A stretch of 28,372 nucleotides of DNA, from positions 1-28,372 of the forward strand of contig CAKTAA010000024.1 in NCBI GenBank assembly GCA_934526185.1, given 5' to 3'. Positions within the stretch are counted from its first letter, which is position 1. Every line of letters starts with the position of its first letter. The notes under the pieces were generated by a model. It was not told the DNA's origin. It did no database searches and was given only the letters and a program-made list of their open reading frames with translations. A program made the translations under genes and the position numbers. The stretch comes from an uncultured Eubacteriales bacterium. Lineage in GTDB: Bacteria; Bacillota; Clostridia; Oscillospirales; CAG-272. Positions 15,718-23,468 of the stretch are shown one piece after another.

Positions 15718-16941
15718 TTATTCATTTCCAGTTTGAATCATATGCTCAAGCAAATGGCATCCGTCTGCTATCGACATGCCCGTTTCGGCTGCCGCTGCCT
15801 CTGTAAAGGAAGCGATACCCTTTTCGGATTTCTCGCTGTCATAAATCAGAAACGGAACCGGCTCCATCGTATGCGTACGCAGTGCAACCGGTGTCGGATG
15901 ATCCGGAAGCACCATGATTTTATACGCCTCTCCGCAATTTCTCAAATACTGCACAAGCGGTTCCAGAATCTGACGGTCGATATTTTCAATTGCCAGTACC
16001 TTGTTCTCCGCTTCGCCGCGGTGACCGCATTCGTCGGGCGCCTCCACATGAACATAAACAAAATCACAGCCCTCTTCAAATGCCTTTCGCGCCGCCTCAG
16101 CTTTCCCCTTGTAATTCGTATGGAGATTGCCCGTCGCTCCGTCTACATCTATGGATTTCATGGATGCACAGATGCCGATGCCTTTGATCAAATCGACAGC
16201 GGAAATCACCGCTCCGTGCATACCCCATTTTTTCTCGAAAGATGGCAGCGCCGGTTTTTTTCCAGGGCTCCACAGCCATATGGAATTCGCCGGCTTTAAG
16301 CCTCTTCTTCTGCGCTCTTGATTAACAGGGTGATCTTTCAGAATTTCGTAACTCATTTCCATCATCTCGAGGTAGGGTTTTCCCTCCTCGCCTGATGGCA
16401 AATGTGTACCGATGCACTGTCCGATAATATCGTGCGGCCGTTCAAACGGATATTCTCCCGGTGCATTTTTCCAGATCAGGCAGTGGCGATAGCTGATCCC
16501 GGTATAAAGCCGACGGCTCTCATTTCCAAGCGCCTTGTCGAGCGCCTCAATGAGCTTATCCGCCTCCTCTGTTGTTATCTCGTCTGCGCTGTGGTCGAGC
16601 ATACGGCGTTCAGCATACCGCTTCTCTCCTTCTTCGCTCAGGGTAACCAGATTGCAGCGGTACGCCGTTTCGTCAGGCTGCATATCGATGCCCATACTCA
16701 CTGCTTCAAGCGGCGACCTCCCCTTTGAATACACGCGCGGATCATACGACAGAATTGCCAGATTAGCCGTGTCGCTTTCCGGAACCATCCCCTTCGGCAC
16801 ATTGGAAACCAACCCGCAGAACGATTCTTTTGCTAAAGCATCCATCGCAGGCTTTTTTGCCGCTTCCATCGGTGTTTTTCCGCCGAGCAGCTCCACAGCC
16901 TTGTCCGCCATTCCGTCGGCTATCACTACCAAGTATTTCAT
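15718..16941 (-). CDS. ApgM-like phosphoglycerate mutase or homoserine kinase
   Basis: A 407-residue alkaline-phosphatase-superfamily enzyme of the archaeal-type, cofactor-independent phosphoglycerate mutase group (COG3635). Visible features are the metal-binding start LVVIADGMAD, the nucleophile Ser56 in ESDTANLAILSYDP, GRSPLEAVSMG, the HVEAPDECGHRGE metal site and a C-terminal DHPTPVALRTHT. One subfamily is predicted to act as a non-orthologous homoserine kinase, and thrC lies in the same operon here, which favours that role. The alternative is a true phosphoglycerate mutase. The frame opens at 17022, but ATG 16941 gives MKYLVVIADG, the usual N-terminus, with AAAGGGA upstream. First gene of the operon. 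Confidence 0.85.
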   Translation of the reverse strand: MKYLVVIADGMADKAVELLGGKTPMEAAKKPAMDALAKESFCGLVSNVPKGMVPESDTANLAILSYDPRVYSKGRSPLEAVSMGIDMQPDETAYRCNLVTLSEEGEKRYAERRMLDHSADEITTEEADKLIEALDKALGNESRRLYTGISYRHCLIWKNAPGEYPFERPHDIIGQCIGTHLPSGEEGKPYLEMMEMSYEILKDHPVNQERRRRGLKPANSIWLWSPGKKPALPSFEKKWGMHGAVISAVDLIKGIGICASMKSIDVDGATGNLHTNYKGKAEAARKAFEEGCDFVYVHVEAPDECGHRGEAENKVLAIENIDRQILEPLVQYLRNCGEAYKIMVLPDHPTPVALRTHTMEPVPFLIYDSEKSEKGIASFTEAAAAETGMSIADGCHLLEHMIQTGNE

Positions 16942-17017
16942 TTTTGTCCATTCCCTTTCTATCGGCTGAAAGATATCTCTGTCATTCCTTAGCTCCTGCA
17001 AAGAAGCGGGCGGGTTC

Positions 17018-17044
17018 GGCAAGCCGATACTTTCTTTGCTTGCC
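17018..17044. promoter_or_regulatory. Stem-loop in the apgM-operon leader
   Basis: GGCAAGC (17018-17024) and GCTTGCC (17038-17044) form a 7-bp stem with a 13-nt loop in the roughly 185-nt leader. No T-box, SAM or other known riboswitch signature was recognised around it. Confidence 0.35.
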
Positions 17045-17133
17045 CCATAATTTCCGTCATAAGTACAATCGCAGCGCTGTCTGCTTCCGCCGCACTTCTT
17101 CGCCGCCGCAACAAATCAGTATATTTACAGATT

Positions 17134-17162
17134 AGTATAGCATAATTTTGACATCTTCACAA
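17134..17162 (-). promoter_or_regulatory. Probable promoter of the apgM-lepB-rbgA-rnhB-yraN-thrC operon
   Basis: On the minus strand TTGTGA (17162-17157), 17 nt, TATACT (17139-17134). The start near 17127 gives a leader of about 185 nt before the ATG at 16941. Confidence 0.6.
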
Positions 17163-17233
17163 GTAAATTCCGGCAACATACTCAAAAATTATCCGAAATT
17201 TTACACTTATGTCGCAAACCACTTTGATTTTTC

Positions 17234-18454
17234 TCAATGTATGCTGTTCTTTATAAAATCCTCTGTAAACTGTGTCTGTGCTTCAAAATCCATAGCTGAG
17301 ACATAAATTCTCTCCAATGCATTGTGATGGCGGTCTGCTTCTGACAGACTCTCAAGTGCTCCCTCCATCATTGCATCAAAGCAGCGTTCCGAAAAACGAA
17401 TTTTCTGTTTGTGCGCTGCAATTGTCTCACGATCTAAGAAACGATCCATATTAATGATGTTCATTTCATTTTTTGGTAAATTTACGCTGTCGTATCGGTC
17501 TGTCGTAAAAACAGCCTTTCCATCCGGAAAACCGATTTCCTCCGTTTCTTCCGGATTCAGCGGATACGGATAAATCATTCTCCTCATACCCACCGTCAGT
17601 TTTTTGATACAATCCAGGAAAAAGCAGGCCGCGCCTCTTTTATCGGTAATTTGATATAGAGATTCCGCTCCAAGCCTTGCCGTATCAAAATGTACAATTC
17701 CCTTCGTGCCGATTGCGGAAGTAAAACGCACCGTATCTTCACCAGCCTTCAGACTCTTCAAACGGTGCAGAATTCTTTCCGCCGCCGCCGCCATTTTATC
17801 GCGATTCAGCGCCTCTTCTATACGCTGCCTGAGTGCTGTTCGAATTTCATTTGCGGCATAGAGATAATGTGCAGCCCTCCTGTGGCATGCAGAACACCGC
17901 GCATTTAATTCCTTGATGTCCGCTGTATGTGATTTCAGTTCGGCAGTATTAAAAAAGTCCCCCATATTTATTATTTCTTCCACTGCACCGGGATAGATCG
18001 GATCTGTCATATGCGGCGCCGTTCCGTCGAGAATAGCAATTTCCGAACGTATCAACACGATTCCATCCAGCGACGATGTGTCGGAAGAGCAGTAATAATA
18101 GTCAACGTTCTCACCTGTTCCCGCGGCTGCAGACGCAGCTTTGCGCATAAATGTCGATTTCCCCGTTCCGGGTCCTCCTTTTACAATATAAATCTTTTTC
18201 AGGCGTCCGGGGGAAAAAATATCGGGGAAGCAGCTATAAAAACCGTGGGCGGAATTTGCCGCTGCAAAATACCGGCGGCTCTCAGCAAGTTGTTTGTCGA
18301 CTGCAGTCATGAGTATAGCAACCATAGCCCTTTCATCTGCTGTTAATGAAAAAAGCCCCTTTCTTACACAAGATTTTGATATGCTTTTCGTATCCCTTTT
18401 CAGGTTCCGAGCTTCATTTTTCAGTTCAGAATCCATATATTTCAGGCTGAACAT
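17234..18454 (-). CDS. PRK06851-like P-loop ATPase
   Basis: Up to 406 residues. The segment RRYFAAANSAHGFYSCF, then IVKGGPGTGKSTFMRK (Walker A at 93-101), matches the PRK06851 family of Clostridial proteins with two P-loop-like halves; the second half here (SAIGTKGIVHF) lacks an intact Walker A. Function is unknown and it is probably cytoplasmic. The start is uncertain. The ATG at 18454 has no ribosome binding site and nearly coincides with the transcription start expected from a possible -10 box at 18460-18465. Starts at 18325 or 18310 would give 363 or 358 residues, closer to the family, but have poor sites too. Divergent from the DMT gene. Confidence 0.75.
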   Translation of the reverse strand: MFSLKYMDSELKNEARNLKRDTKSISKSCVRKGLFSLTADERAMVAILMTAVDKQLAESRRYFAAANSAHGFYSCFPDIFSPGRLKKIYIVKGGPGTGKSTFMRKAASAAAGTGENVDYYYCSSDTSSLDGIVLIRSEIAILDGTAPHMTDPIYPGAVEEIINMGDFFNTAELKSHTADIKELNARCSACHRRAAHYLYAANEIRTALRQRIEEALNRDKMAAAAERILHRLKSLKAGEDTVRFTSAIGTKGIVHFDTARLGAESLYQITDKRGAACFFLDCIKKLTVGMRRMIYPYPLNPEETEEIGFPDGKAVFTTDRYDSVNLPKNEMNIINMDRFLDRETIAAHKQKIRFSERCFDAMMEGALESLSEADRHHNALERIYVSAMDFEAQTQFTEDFIKNSIH

Positions 18455-18535
18455 ATCATTATTATATTATGCAAAAGCCCGTTTTCTGTCCTCATTTTTT
18501 GATATAATGCGACACTTTTTCTCTCTGTTCAACAA

Positions 18536-18564
18536 TTGACACAAAGTAAATTTTATGATATACT
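18536..18564 (+). promoter_or_regulatory. SigA promoter of the DMT transporter gene
   Basis: TTGACA (18536-18541), 17 nt, TATACT (18559-18564). The start near 18571 leaves a leader of about 28 nt with AAGGAG in it. Confidence 0.85.
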
Positions 18565-18598
18565 CGAAAAGACTTTTATAAAGGAGTGGTTTGTTTAT

Positions 18599-19495
18599 AT
18601 GTGGTTTGTTTTATCTCTTATTGCTATTTTATTTTGGAGTGGCTCGGACTTATTCTCAAAAATGGGATCTAACGAAAAAGATATCTACAGTCACTGGAAA
18701 ATGGTCATGTCTGTCGGCGGTATTATGGGTATCCATGCCGTTATTATGCTTCTGTGCGGCGCCGAATTTCATCCGCAGGATATCATAACCTATCTGCCGG
18801 CTTCAGCTCTCTATATACTCTCCATGATTTTAGGTTATGTGGGACTTCGCTATATTGTTTTGTCAGTCTCCACGCCAATATGTAATTCCTCAGGCGCTGT
18901 TGCCGCGATTCTCTGCTTTATCTTTTTAGGCGGTGAAGAAAATCAAATCTCCTGGCTTCAGGGGCTTGCAATCGTCCTGATCTGCGGCGGCGTATTTGCA
19001 CTTTCTCTTCTGGAAAAGCGCAGAGAGGATGCCGTTCTTCGTCTTGCGGGCGATGTGCCGGATAGAAAATATACGCACAGCTTTATTGCTATTGTCTTTC
19101 CCTTGCTTTATTGCCTTATCGACGGCCTCGGTACCTTTACGGACGCCGTTATTCTTGAAACCATAGAGGAAGAGTCCGCCAACATCGCGTATGAGTTTAC
19201 TTTTTTGCTGATGGCGCTGTTTGCTTTCATCTATGTTGTGATCATTCGTAAACAGAAGATACGCCTTTCGGCGGAAAAGCCTAAGATTGCGGCCGGCGTC
19301 TGTGAAACCGCCGGACAGCTCGCTTACATATATGCGCTCGGAGATTATCCCGTTTTAGCCGCCCCCATGATCTCTTCCTACTGCATTTTTTCTTTGATCT
19401 GGGCAAAGCTCATACTGCATGAAAAGCTTACACGCGGTCAGTACATTGTAATTGCTGTCGCAGCAGTCGGCATTGTCATTCTCGGAATGGAGTAA
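18599..19495 (+). CDS. DMT superfamily (EamA-type) transporter
   Basis: A 298-residue integral membrane protein with about ten hydrophobic helices in two homologous halves, the EamA/DMT layout of small-molecule exporters. The first helix has FWSGSDLFSK, and a charged loop (EKRREDAVLRLAGDVPDRK) separates the halves. The substrate cannot be read from sequence. The frame opens at the TTG at 18536, but that TTG is the -35 box, so the real start is ATG 18599, with AAGGAG about 12 nt upstream. It is monocistronic, divergent from the ATPase gene and closed by a terminator. Confidence 0.88.
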   Translation: MWFVLSLIAILFWSGSDLFSKMGSNEKDIYSHWKMVMSVGGIMGIHAVIMLLCGAEFHPQDIITYLPASALYILSMILGYVGLRYIVLSVSTPICNSSGAVAAILCFIFLGGEENQISWLQGLAIVLICGGVFALSLLEKRREDAVLRLAGDVPDRKYTHSFIAIVFPLLYCLIDGLGTFTDAVILETIEEESANIAYEFTFLLMALFAFIYVVIIRKQKIRLSAEKPKIAAGVCETAGQLAYIYALGDYPVLAAPMISSYCIFSLIWAKLILHEKLTRGQYIVIAVAAVGIVILGME

Positions 19496-19547
19496 CGCTC
19501 TGCAGGCAGAAAACTCAAAGTACCCCCCAATAATAATTAAACAAAAT

Positions 19548-19609
19548 AAGCCGTCCCTGGCTGGATGTGTAGAAACCGCATGTTCCGGCTGCGTGGAGAC
19601 GGCTTTTTT
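19548..19609 (+). terminator. Terminator after the DMT gene
   Basis: AAGCCGTC (19548-19555) pairs with GACGGCTT (19598-19605) and is followed directly by more T residues. The 42-nt interior holds two related GGCTG(G/C) segments that may form a smaller inner hairpin. Confidence 0.7.
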
Positions 19610-20244
19610 ATGCCCCCCTACATTAATTATTGCATGGAAACTTAATCGCTTCAGTACGTTTTATCTCTTGTTTTTCCTGTATGCAGGCTTTCTGTTGATT
19701 GGTACGTTGTTGTTAATTTCGTTCTGTTTTTCCGCACTTTTGCTCATGTTCATGTATTATGATTTCACGGTAAAAGCATTCACGATTTCGAATGTCTGTT
19801 CGTCCAACAGGTATTTTCCTTTGCAACGCCTATCAGCATGAAAGATTGGCCGTTATCGTGTTTTTTCGTTTAACAAAGGCTACTCAAAAGCCGCGGTGCA
19901 TTTTATTCGTTTGCGAAATTTCGTTATCTAAATGTTTATCTCTTGGTTTTCGGCTCAGCGCAAAAAAATTTGTGGGTGTACGATAACGGATAATAACTCA
20001 TCGAAATTTAAATGTAAAATTTCTACGCCCGCCAATTATCATACGAAATTTTCATCTTCGAATTTCCGGCAGGCAAAAAGCTGCCCCGCCAACATCCCGA
20101 GTAACAGGTGAACTCTCTCTTTTCACAATTTCATAAAGTTATGCAATGAATTTGATCTTTAACTACACTACATCCACACCGCAGATAAATGTAAGTTCTT
20201 CATCAGCTTCTCACTAATAAATAATTGAGTATCCTTGCGTATGA
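19610..20244. other. Gene-poor stretch, possible mobile-element relics
   Basis: No convincing gene in about 630 nt. On the minus strand, open fragments with protein-like composition follow one another: a start-less piece including GKYLLDEQTFEIVNAFTVKS (stop near 19763), then a 31-codon ATG frame (about 19758-19663) reading MNMSKSAEKQNEINNNVP and ending in YRKNKR. The second is faintly like the N-termini of small mobilisation or transposon-accessory proteins, but there is no ribosome binding site and I cannot confirm a family. A plus-strand frame here is antisense to these and overlaps the DMT terminator. Confidence 0.3.
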
Positions 20245-20282
20245 GAAAATGGGTGAGAGTTTTTTATAGTTCTCTCACCCAT
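20245..20282 (-). terminator. Hairpin terminator for the minus-strand gene cluster
   Basis: ATGGGTGAGAG (20249-20259) and CTCTCACCCAT (20272-20282) make a perfect 11-bp stem with a 12-nt loop. On the minus strand TTTCTC follows the stem. It lies just past the small membrane protein and its out-of-frame extension. Confidence 0.6.
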
Positions 20283-20441
20283 GTTCCCCGGATAAAACGT
20301 TTCTTCATTTCGTCTTTTGATTTTTATACAAATGTGACTTTCCTGCCCATCTATTTTATGCAATGAAATCGGAATCACTCCTCAGTTGATTTATAATCAG
20401 AAATTTTCGTTTCTGCAAAATCTTTAACATTGTTTTCCCAT

Positions 20442-20702
20442 TCATGCGAAAGTACCGCTTTTTTGAAATTCTCTAAAATTCAAATCGTTGTTTTTCAAGA
20501 CTGTTTTACGAATTTTCATCTGCTCAAAAAGGGAAAACAAAATATCCGTTACCAATAAAAGCGCTCCCATGTACAAGCATATTTTGCTCCAAATACCCAT
20601 AACCAGCAGGATCGCACAAGGCAAAAATAAAAAGAAAAATTTAACAAATAAATTCAGAAGAAACCCAGTTAAAAACAACTTAAACGGATACTTTCTGCCC
20701 AT
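20442..20702 (-). CDS. Small membrane protein, probably frameshifted near its C-terminus
   Basis: An 86-residue protein with basic ends and two hydrophobic segments (about 7-35 and 38-58), ending in a charged region (EQMKIRKTVLKNNDLNFREF). GGGGAG lies 6 nt before the ATG. Right after FREFQK the reading hits a run of six A (20459-20464) and stops at TGA a few codons later. If one A is removed, the frame continues with AVLSHEWENNVKDFAETK and onward to a TGA at 20375-20377, adding about 20 protein-like residues. The intact gene was therefore probably 20375-20702. No function known. It starts 16 nt after the flavin reductase gene, so it is likely co-transcribed with it. Confidence 0.65.
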   Translation of the reverse strand: MGRKYPFKLFLTGFLLNLFVKFFFLFLPCAILLVMGIWSKICLYMGALLLVTDILFSLFEQMKIRKTVLKNNDLNFREFQKSGTFA

Positions 20703-20718
20703 TCATTTCTCCCCGCCG

Positions 20719-21240
20719 TCAATGCTGTATTTTTTCCAATACCTCTGTAATTTCGCAGACATACATACGATGAAAATCCTTCTTTTCATAGTTTGAAAGC
20801 AGCGTTTTATCAACAAAATTGACTTCCTTAATATCATCTGTATACAGCTTGGTGCATTTCAGCACCGTCTTCGCTTCTGCAAACCAAACATACGGCTGTT
20901 CAACCACCGGCGTCAGACCGGCAAGCTCTATTTTATTGCAGTCGCGCCCGCTTCGGGAACCGCAGATTTTTAGTGCCTCCCGCATCTCCCCATGAAAAAA
21001 GGACAGTGTCAGGTGATTACCTGATTCTGCAAATTCATATGTATATCGCTGCGGCCGTATAAAACAGAAAGCAACAGGTTTGCCCCAAAGTATGCCCGCC
21101 CCTCCCCAGCTTGCTGTCATTGTGTTGTACCTCTCGGTTTTCGGATTGGCGGCTGTAATCAGCATCCAGTCATCCCCTATCATTTGAAACAGGTTTTCCT
21201 CGATATCCTTTACCGTCTTTGTAATAAATTCGTGCTCCAT
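20719..21240 (-). CDS. Flavin reductase-like domain protein
   Basis: A 173-residue protein of the FMN-binding split-barrel flavin reductase family. Features include WMLITAANPKTERYNTMTAS with the usual TASWGG turn, the FIRPQRYTYEF segment and HLTLSFF. Such proteins reduce flavin with NAD(P)H or act as flavin-bound electron carriers; the partner is not evident. GAGGAA fits the second of two tandem ATGs (21240). Followed by the small membrane protein after 16 nt and preceded by the ECF gene after 37 nt. Confidence 0.88.
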   Translation of the reverse strand: MEHEFITKTVKDIEENLFQMIGDDWMLITAANPKTERYNTMTASWGGAGILWGKPVAFCFIRPQRYTYEFAESGNHLTLSFFHGEMREALKICGSRSGRDCNKIELAGLTPVVEQPYVWFAEAKTVLKCTKLYTDDIKEVNFVDKTLLSNYEKKDFHRMYVCEITEVLEKIQH

Positions 21241-21277
21241 CATATTTCCTCTCTTTCATGGCAGTTTTGAAAGCTGT

Positions 21278-21787
21278 TTATTTTTGCAGCAGGCGCTTGC
21301 AATGCGTCTGATCAAGCGGCCATGCAAAAACGACAAACAAAAAAATACTTGCCGCTGCCTGCAGTAAATTATACGGCAGATTCACCGCCGGCGACACAAG
21401 GCTTCTGTATAAGACGACTTCATAAAGATAATATCCCGCGCTGCCCGCAAGACCTGCAACGCAGGCGGTCAGCAGATTTTTCCATGTCAGATATTTCTCA
21501 CCCCCGCATCGGAACATCATGGCCATGAGCGCCTTGATGATGAAAGTTGCCGGAGCGTAAATTAGATATCCTGTCAGAGAATCGGCCAGCGCCGCTCCGA
21601 AAGCCGCAGAAAATACAGCATACGGAAAGGGCAATGTACACGCGGCCAGATAGACGAACACATCTCCGAAATGTACGTATCCGCCCACCAAAGGAATGTG
21701 TGGCATATAAGCCGTCACAACAAAAATCAGAGCGCCGAACATCGATGCCGCAATCATATTTTTCAAGTTCACAGCTTTTTTATTCAT
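21278..21787 (-). CDS. ECF transporter S component
   Basis: A 169-residue membrane protein with five to six helices, resembling substrate-binding S components of energy-coupling-factor vitamin transporters. MPHIPLVGGYVHFGDVFVYL is a typical early loop-helix and AAFGAALADSLTGYLIYAPA a typical mid-protein segment. No ATPase or T component is nearby, so it would share a common ECF module encoded elsewhere. The kinase gene upstream suggests vitamin B6 or a similar pyrimidine/pyridine as substrate, by inference only. The ATG at 21787 is preceded by GAGGAG at short spacing; an in-frame GTG at 21799 overlaps that site. Confidence 0.8.
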   Translation of the reverse strand: MNKKAVNLKNMIAASMFGALIFVVTAYMPHIPLVGGYVHFGDVFVYLAACTLPFPYAVFSAAFGAALADSLTGYLIYAPATFIIKALMAMMFRCGGEKYLTWKNLLTACVAGLAGSAGYYLYEVVLYRSLVSPAVNLPYNLLQAAASIFLFVVFAWPLDQTHCKRLLQK

Positions 21788-21968
21788 AGATCTCCTCACT
21801 GCAGGTCTATTGTAGTATTACAAATCAAAAAAACAAGCAAAAGTCATTTGATGTACGCGGTCCCGTCTTCATTTGCGTTAATTGTGTTTTGCATTTTTAC
21901 AGTAATTCATGATATACCATTGGCAATCTTCATGTGTTTCAGCAATTTTTTATAAAATACCTGCTGTA

Positions 21969-22904
21969 TCAGTATCGATCAAACCGACAGATTTTTACCT
22001 TGTCAAAAAAGGCGGAAGGCTCTTCATGGAGCCGGTAAAGATATTTTTCAAAAATAACGCCGTCACGCGGCTGCGGCGCATAACGCAACGTCTCCTCAAC
22101 GATCAAATGTACAAACCCCACTGCGGCGGCAGCGGCTTCCTTAAGCGCTCTTCCGCGGACCAAATATCCGAGAAGAACAGAGGCAAACAGGTCACCGGTT
22201 CCCGGATAGGAAACCTCTACTTTCGGTGTCATATAAAACTCCGGCAGTACATCCTTTTCCCGCAGACAGGCCGTTCCTATAAGCGGCGTTCCGTTTTCAC
22301 CAGCCGTCTCAATTCCCGTGATAACAACCTTTTCAGGGCCGTATCCCGCAAGATCATGCAGCATGCAGTCCACACACTCCCGCATCTCCCGCGGATGTAG
22401 GAGGGCAATATTCTCATATGGTCTGTCAAGCAGAAAGAACGCCTCGGTTATATTGGGGCAAATCACATCCGCCTGCCTGACCAGATCTTTCATTGCTGCA
22501 CGCATCTCCTCCGTATATGTAGCATACAAAACGCCGTCGTCTCCCATTACCGGATCCACAAAAACCGGCGCACCATCCCGCCGGAAACGGTGAATAAATT
22601 CCTCCACGATGCAAATCTGCTCAAGATTTCCCAGAAATCCGCTGTAGATGGCTTCGAATTCCAGCGGCAGAGACGACCAATGTGCCGCTATCTTTCGCAT
22701 CTCTTCCGTCAGATCAAGAAAAGTATATCCCGTGAAACCTCCTGTATGCGTCGAAAGCAGTGCCGTCGGCAACGGTATAACCTGCGTTCCCATCGATGAC
22801 AGTGCCGGCATGACGACGCACAGAGAACAGCGTCCGAATCCCGCCAGATCATGAATGGCTGCTATTCGAGGAACCGGTACATCCATCCTCTTTCGTTGCT
22901 TCAT
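21969..22904 (-). CDS. Pyridoxamine kinase (PdxK/PdxY-like)
   Basis: A 311-residue ribokinase-fold enzyme that phosphorylates pyridoxal, pyridoxine or pyridoxamine in vitamin B6 salvage. The N-terminal AAIHDLAGFGRCSL, the central VDPVMGDDGVLY and the C-terminal PGTGDLFASVLLG, with its catalytic Asp and anion hole, are characteristic. ATG 22904 has AAAGGA 6 nt upstream and is preferred over the frame opening at 22985. The ECF S-component gene follows by about 180 nt in the same direction. No TPP riboswitch was recognised upstream, arguing mildly against an HMP kinase role. Confidence 0.88.
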   Translation of the reverse strand: MKQRKRMDVPVPRIAAIHDLAGFGRCSLCVVMPALSSMGTQVIPLPTALLSTHTGGFTGYTFLDLTEEMRKIAAHWSSLPLEFEAIYSGFLGNLEQICIVEEFIHRFRRDGAPVFVDPVMGDDGVLYATYTEEMRAAMKDLVRQADVICPNITEAFFLLDRPYENIALLHPREMRECVDCMLHDLAGYGPEKVVITGIETAGENGTPLIGTACLREKDVLPEFYMTPKVEVSYPGTGDLFASVLLGYLVRGRALKEAAAAAVGFVHLIVEETLRYAPQPRDGVIFEKYLYRLHEEPSAFFDKVKICRFDRY

Positions 22905-23001
22905 AGTATTTCCTTTCACGGCGTTGGGGTATTTTCTTTTTTCCGCCTGCAATGTGCTTTTACCTTCCAATTTTGCCGCCTCCATGCAGATGCGGCTGCA
23001 T

Positions 23002-23337
23002 TCAGCGATAATACTTATAATATGCGATTACCGTACGTTCTGCGCCATCCTTGGTTTCATCAGGTCCGGAAATGATTACGCCGTCCAGACTGAGCAGCTC
23101 CGAAATTTTCAGCTCCGGTATATGGCCGCGGAACAGTATCGCTCCGTCAGCCATCAAGATCAGATGTTCCCCGCGTACATTCAGACTTCCCTCCCGACCG
23201 ATGATATTTTCCACATTATCCGTCCGCTCCGTAACATACCGGATATGTTTTCCGTCCGTCCGTTCCGCCATCTCGTATTGAAAGCTTTTGGAATTTTCGT
23301 TCGGCTTTCGAAAGCGCTTTATCAGCTTACGCAGCAT
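23002..23337 (-). CDS. Conserved-looking hypothetical protein, 111 aa
   Basis: A soluble protein that starts very basic (MLRKLIKRFRK) and then alternates strand-forming stretches: EGSLNVRGEHLILMADGAILF, SELLSLDGVIISG and a C-terminal RTVIAYYKYYR. No catalytic motif, membrane helix or signal peptide is visible. GGAG about 8 nt before the ATG makes a real gene likely. It lies 131 nt after the HAD gene and 97 nt before the pyridoxamine kinase gene. I do not recognise a named family. Confidence 0.7.
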   Translation of the reverse strand: MLRKLIKRFRKPNENSKSFQYEMAERTDGKHIRYVTERTDNVENIIGREGSLNVRGEHLILMADGAILFRGHIPELKISELLSLDGVIISGPDETKDGAERTVIAYYKYYR

Positions 23338-23468
23338 ACCTTCTTCTCCTCTCTAAATGATTTCTGCAGGGGAGAGAACCTGCCCCGTCCCTCGTACAGC
23401 AAGCGTATCTGGACTGCCGGGTTCAAGCTTTTCAAACCTAACCTTCCAGCTCACTTTACAAGTTTATT

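Noticed and set aside
16942..17130. T-box or amino-acid riboswitch in the leader of the operon containing thrC
   Set aside because: The leader is long enough, but the conserved T-box core (GGGTGG-type) and a terminator/antiterminator pair were not found.
19452..19841. 129-codon plus-strand frame with a repeated GCVETA peptide and a hydrophobic part
   Set aside because: It starts inside the DMT gene and runs through its terminator; the peptide repeat is the translation of the terminator region.
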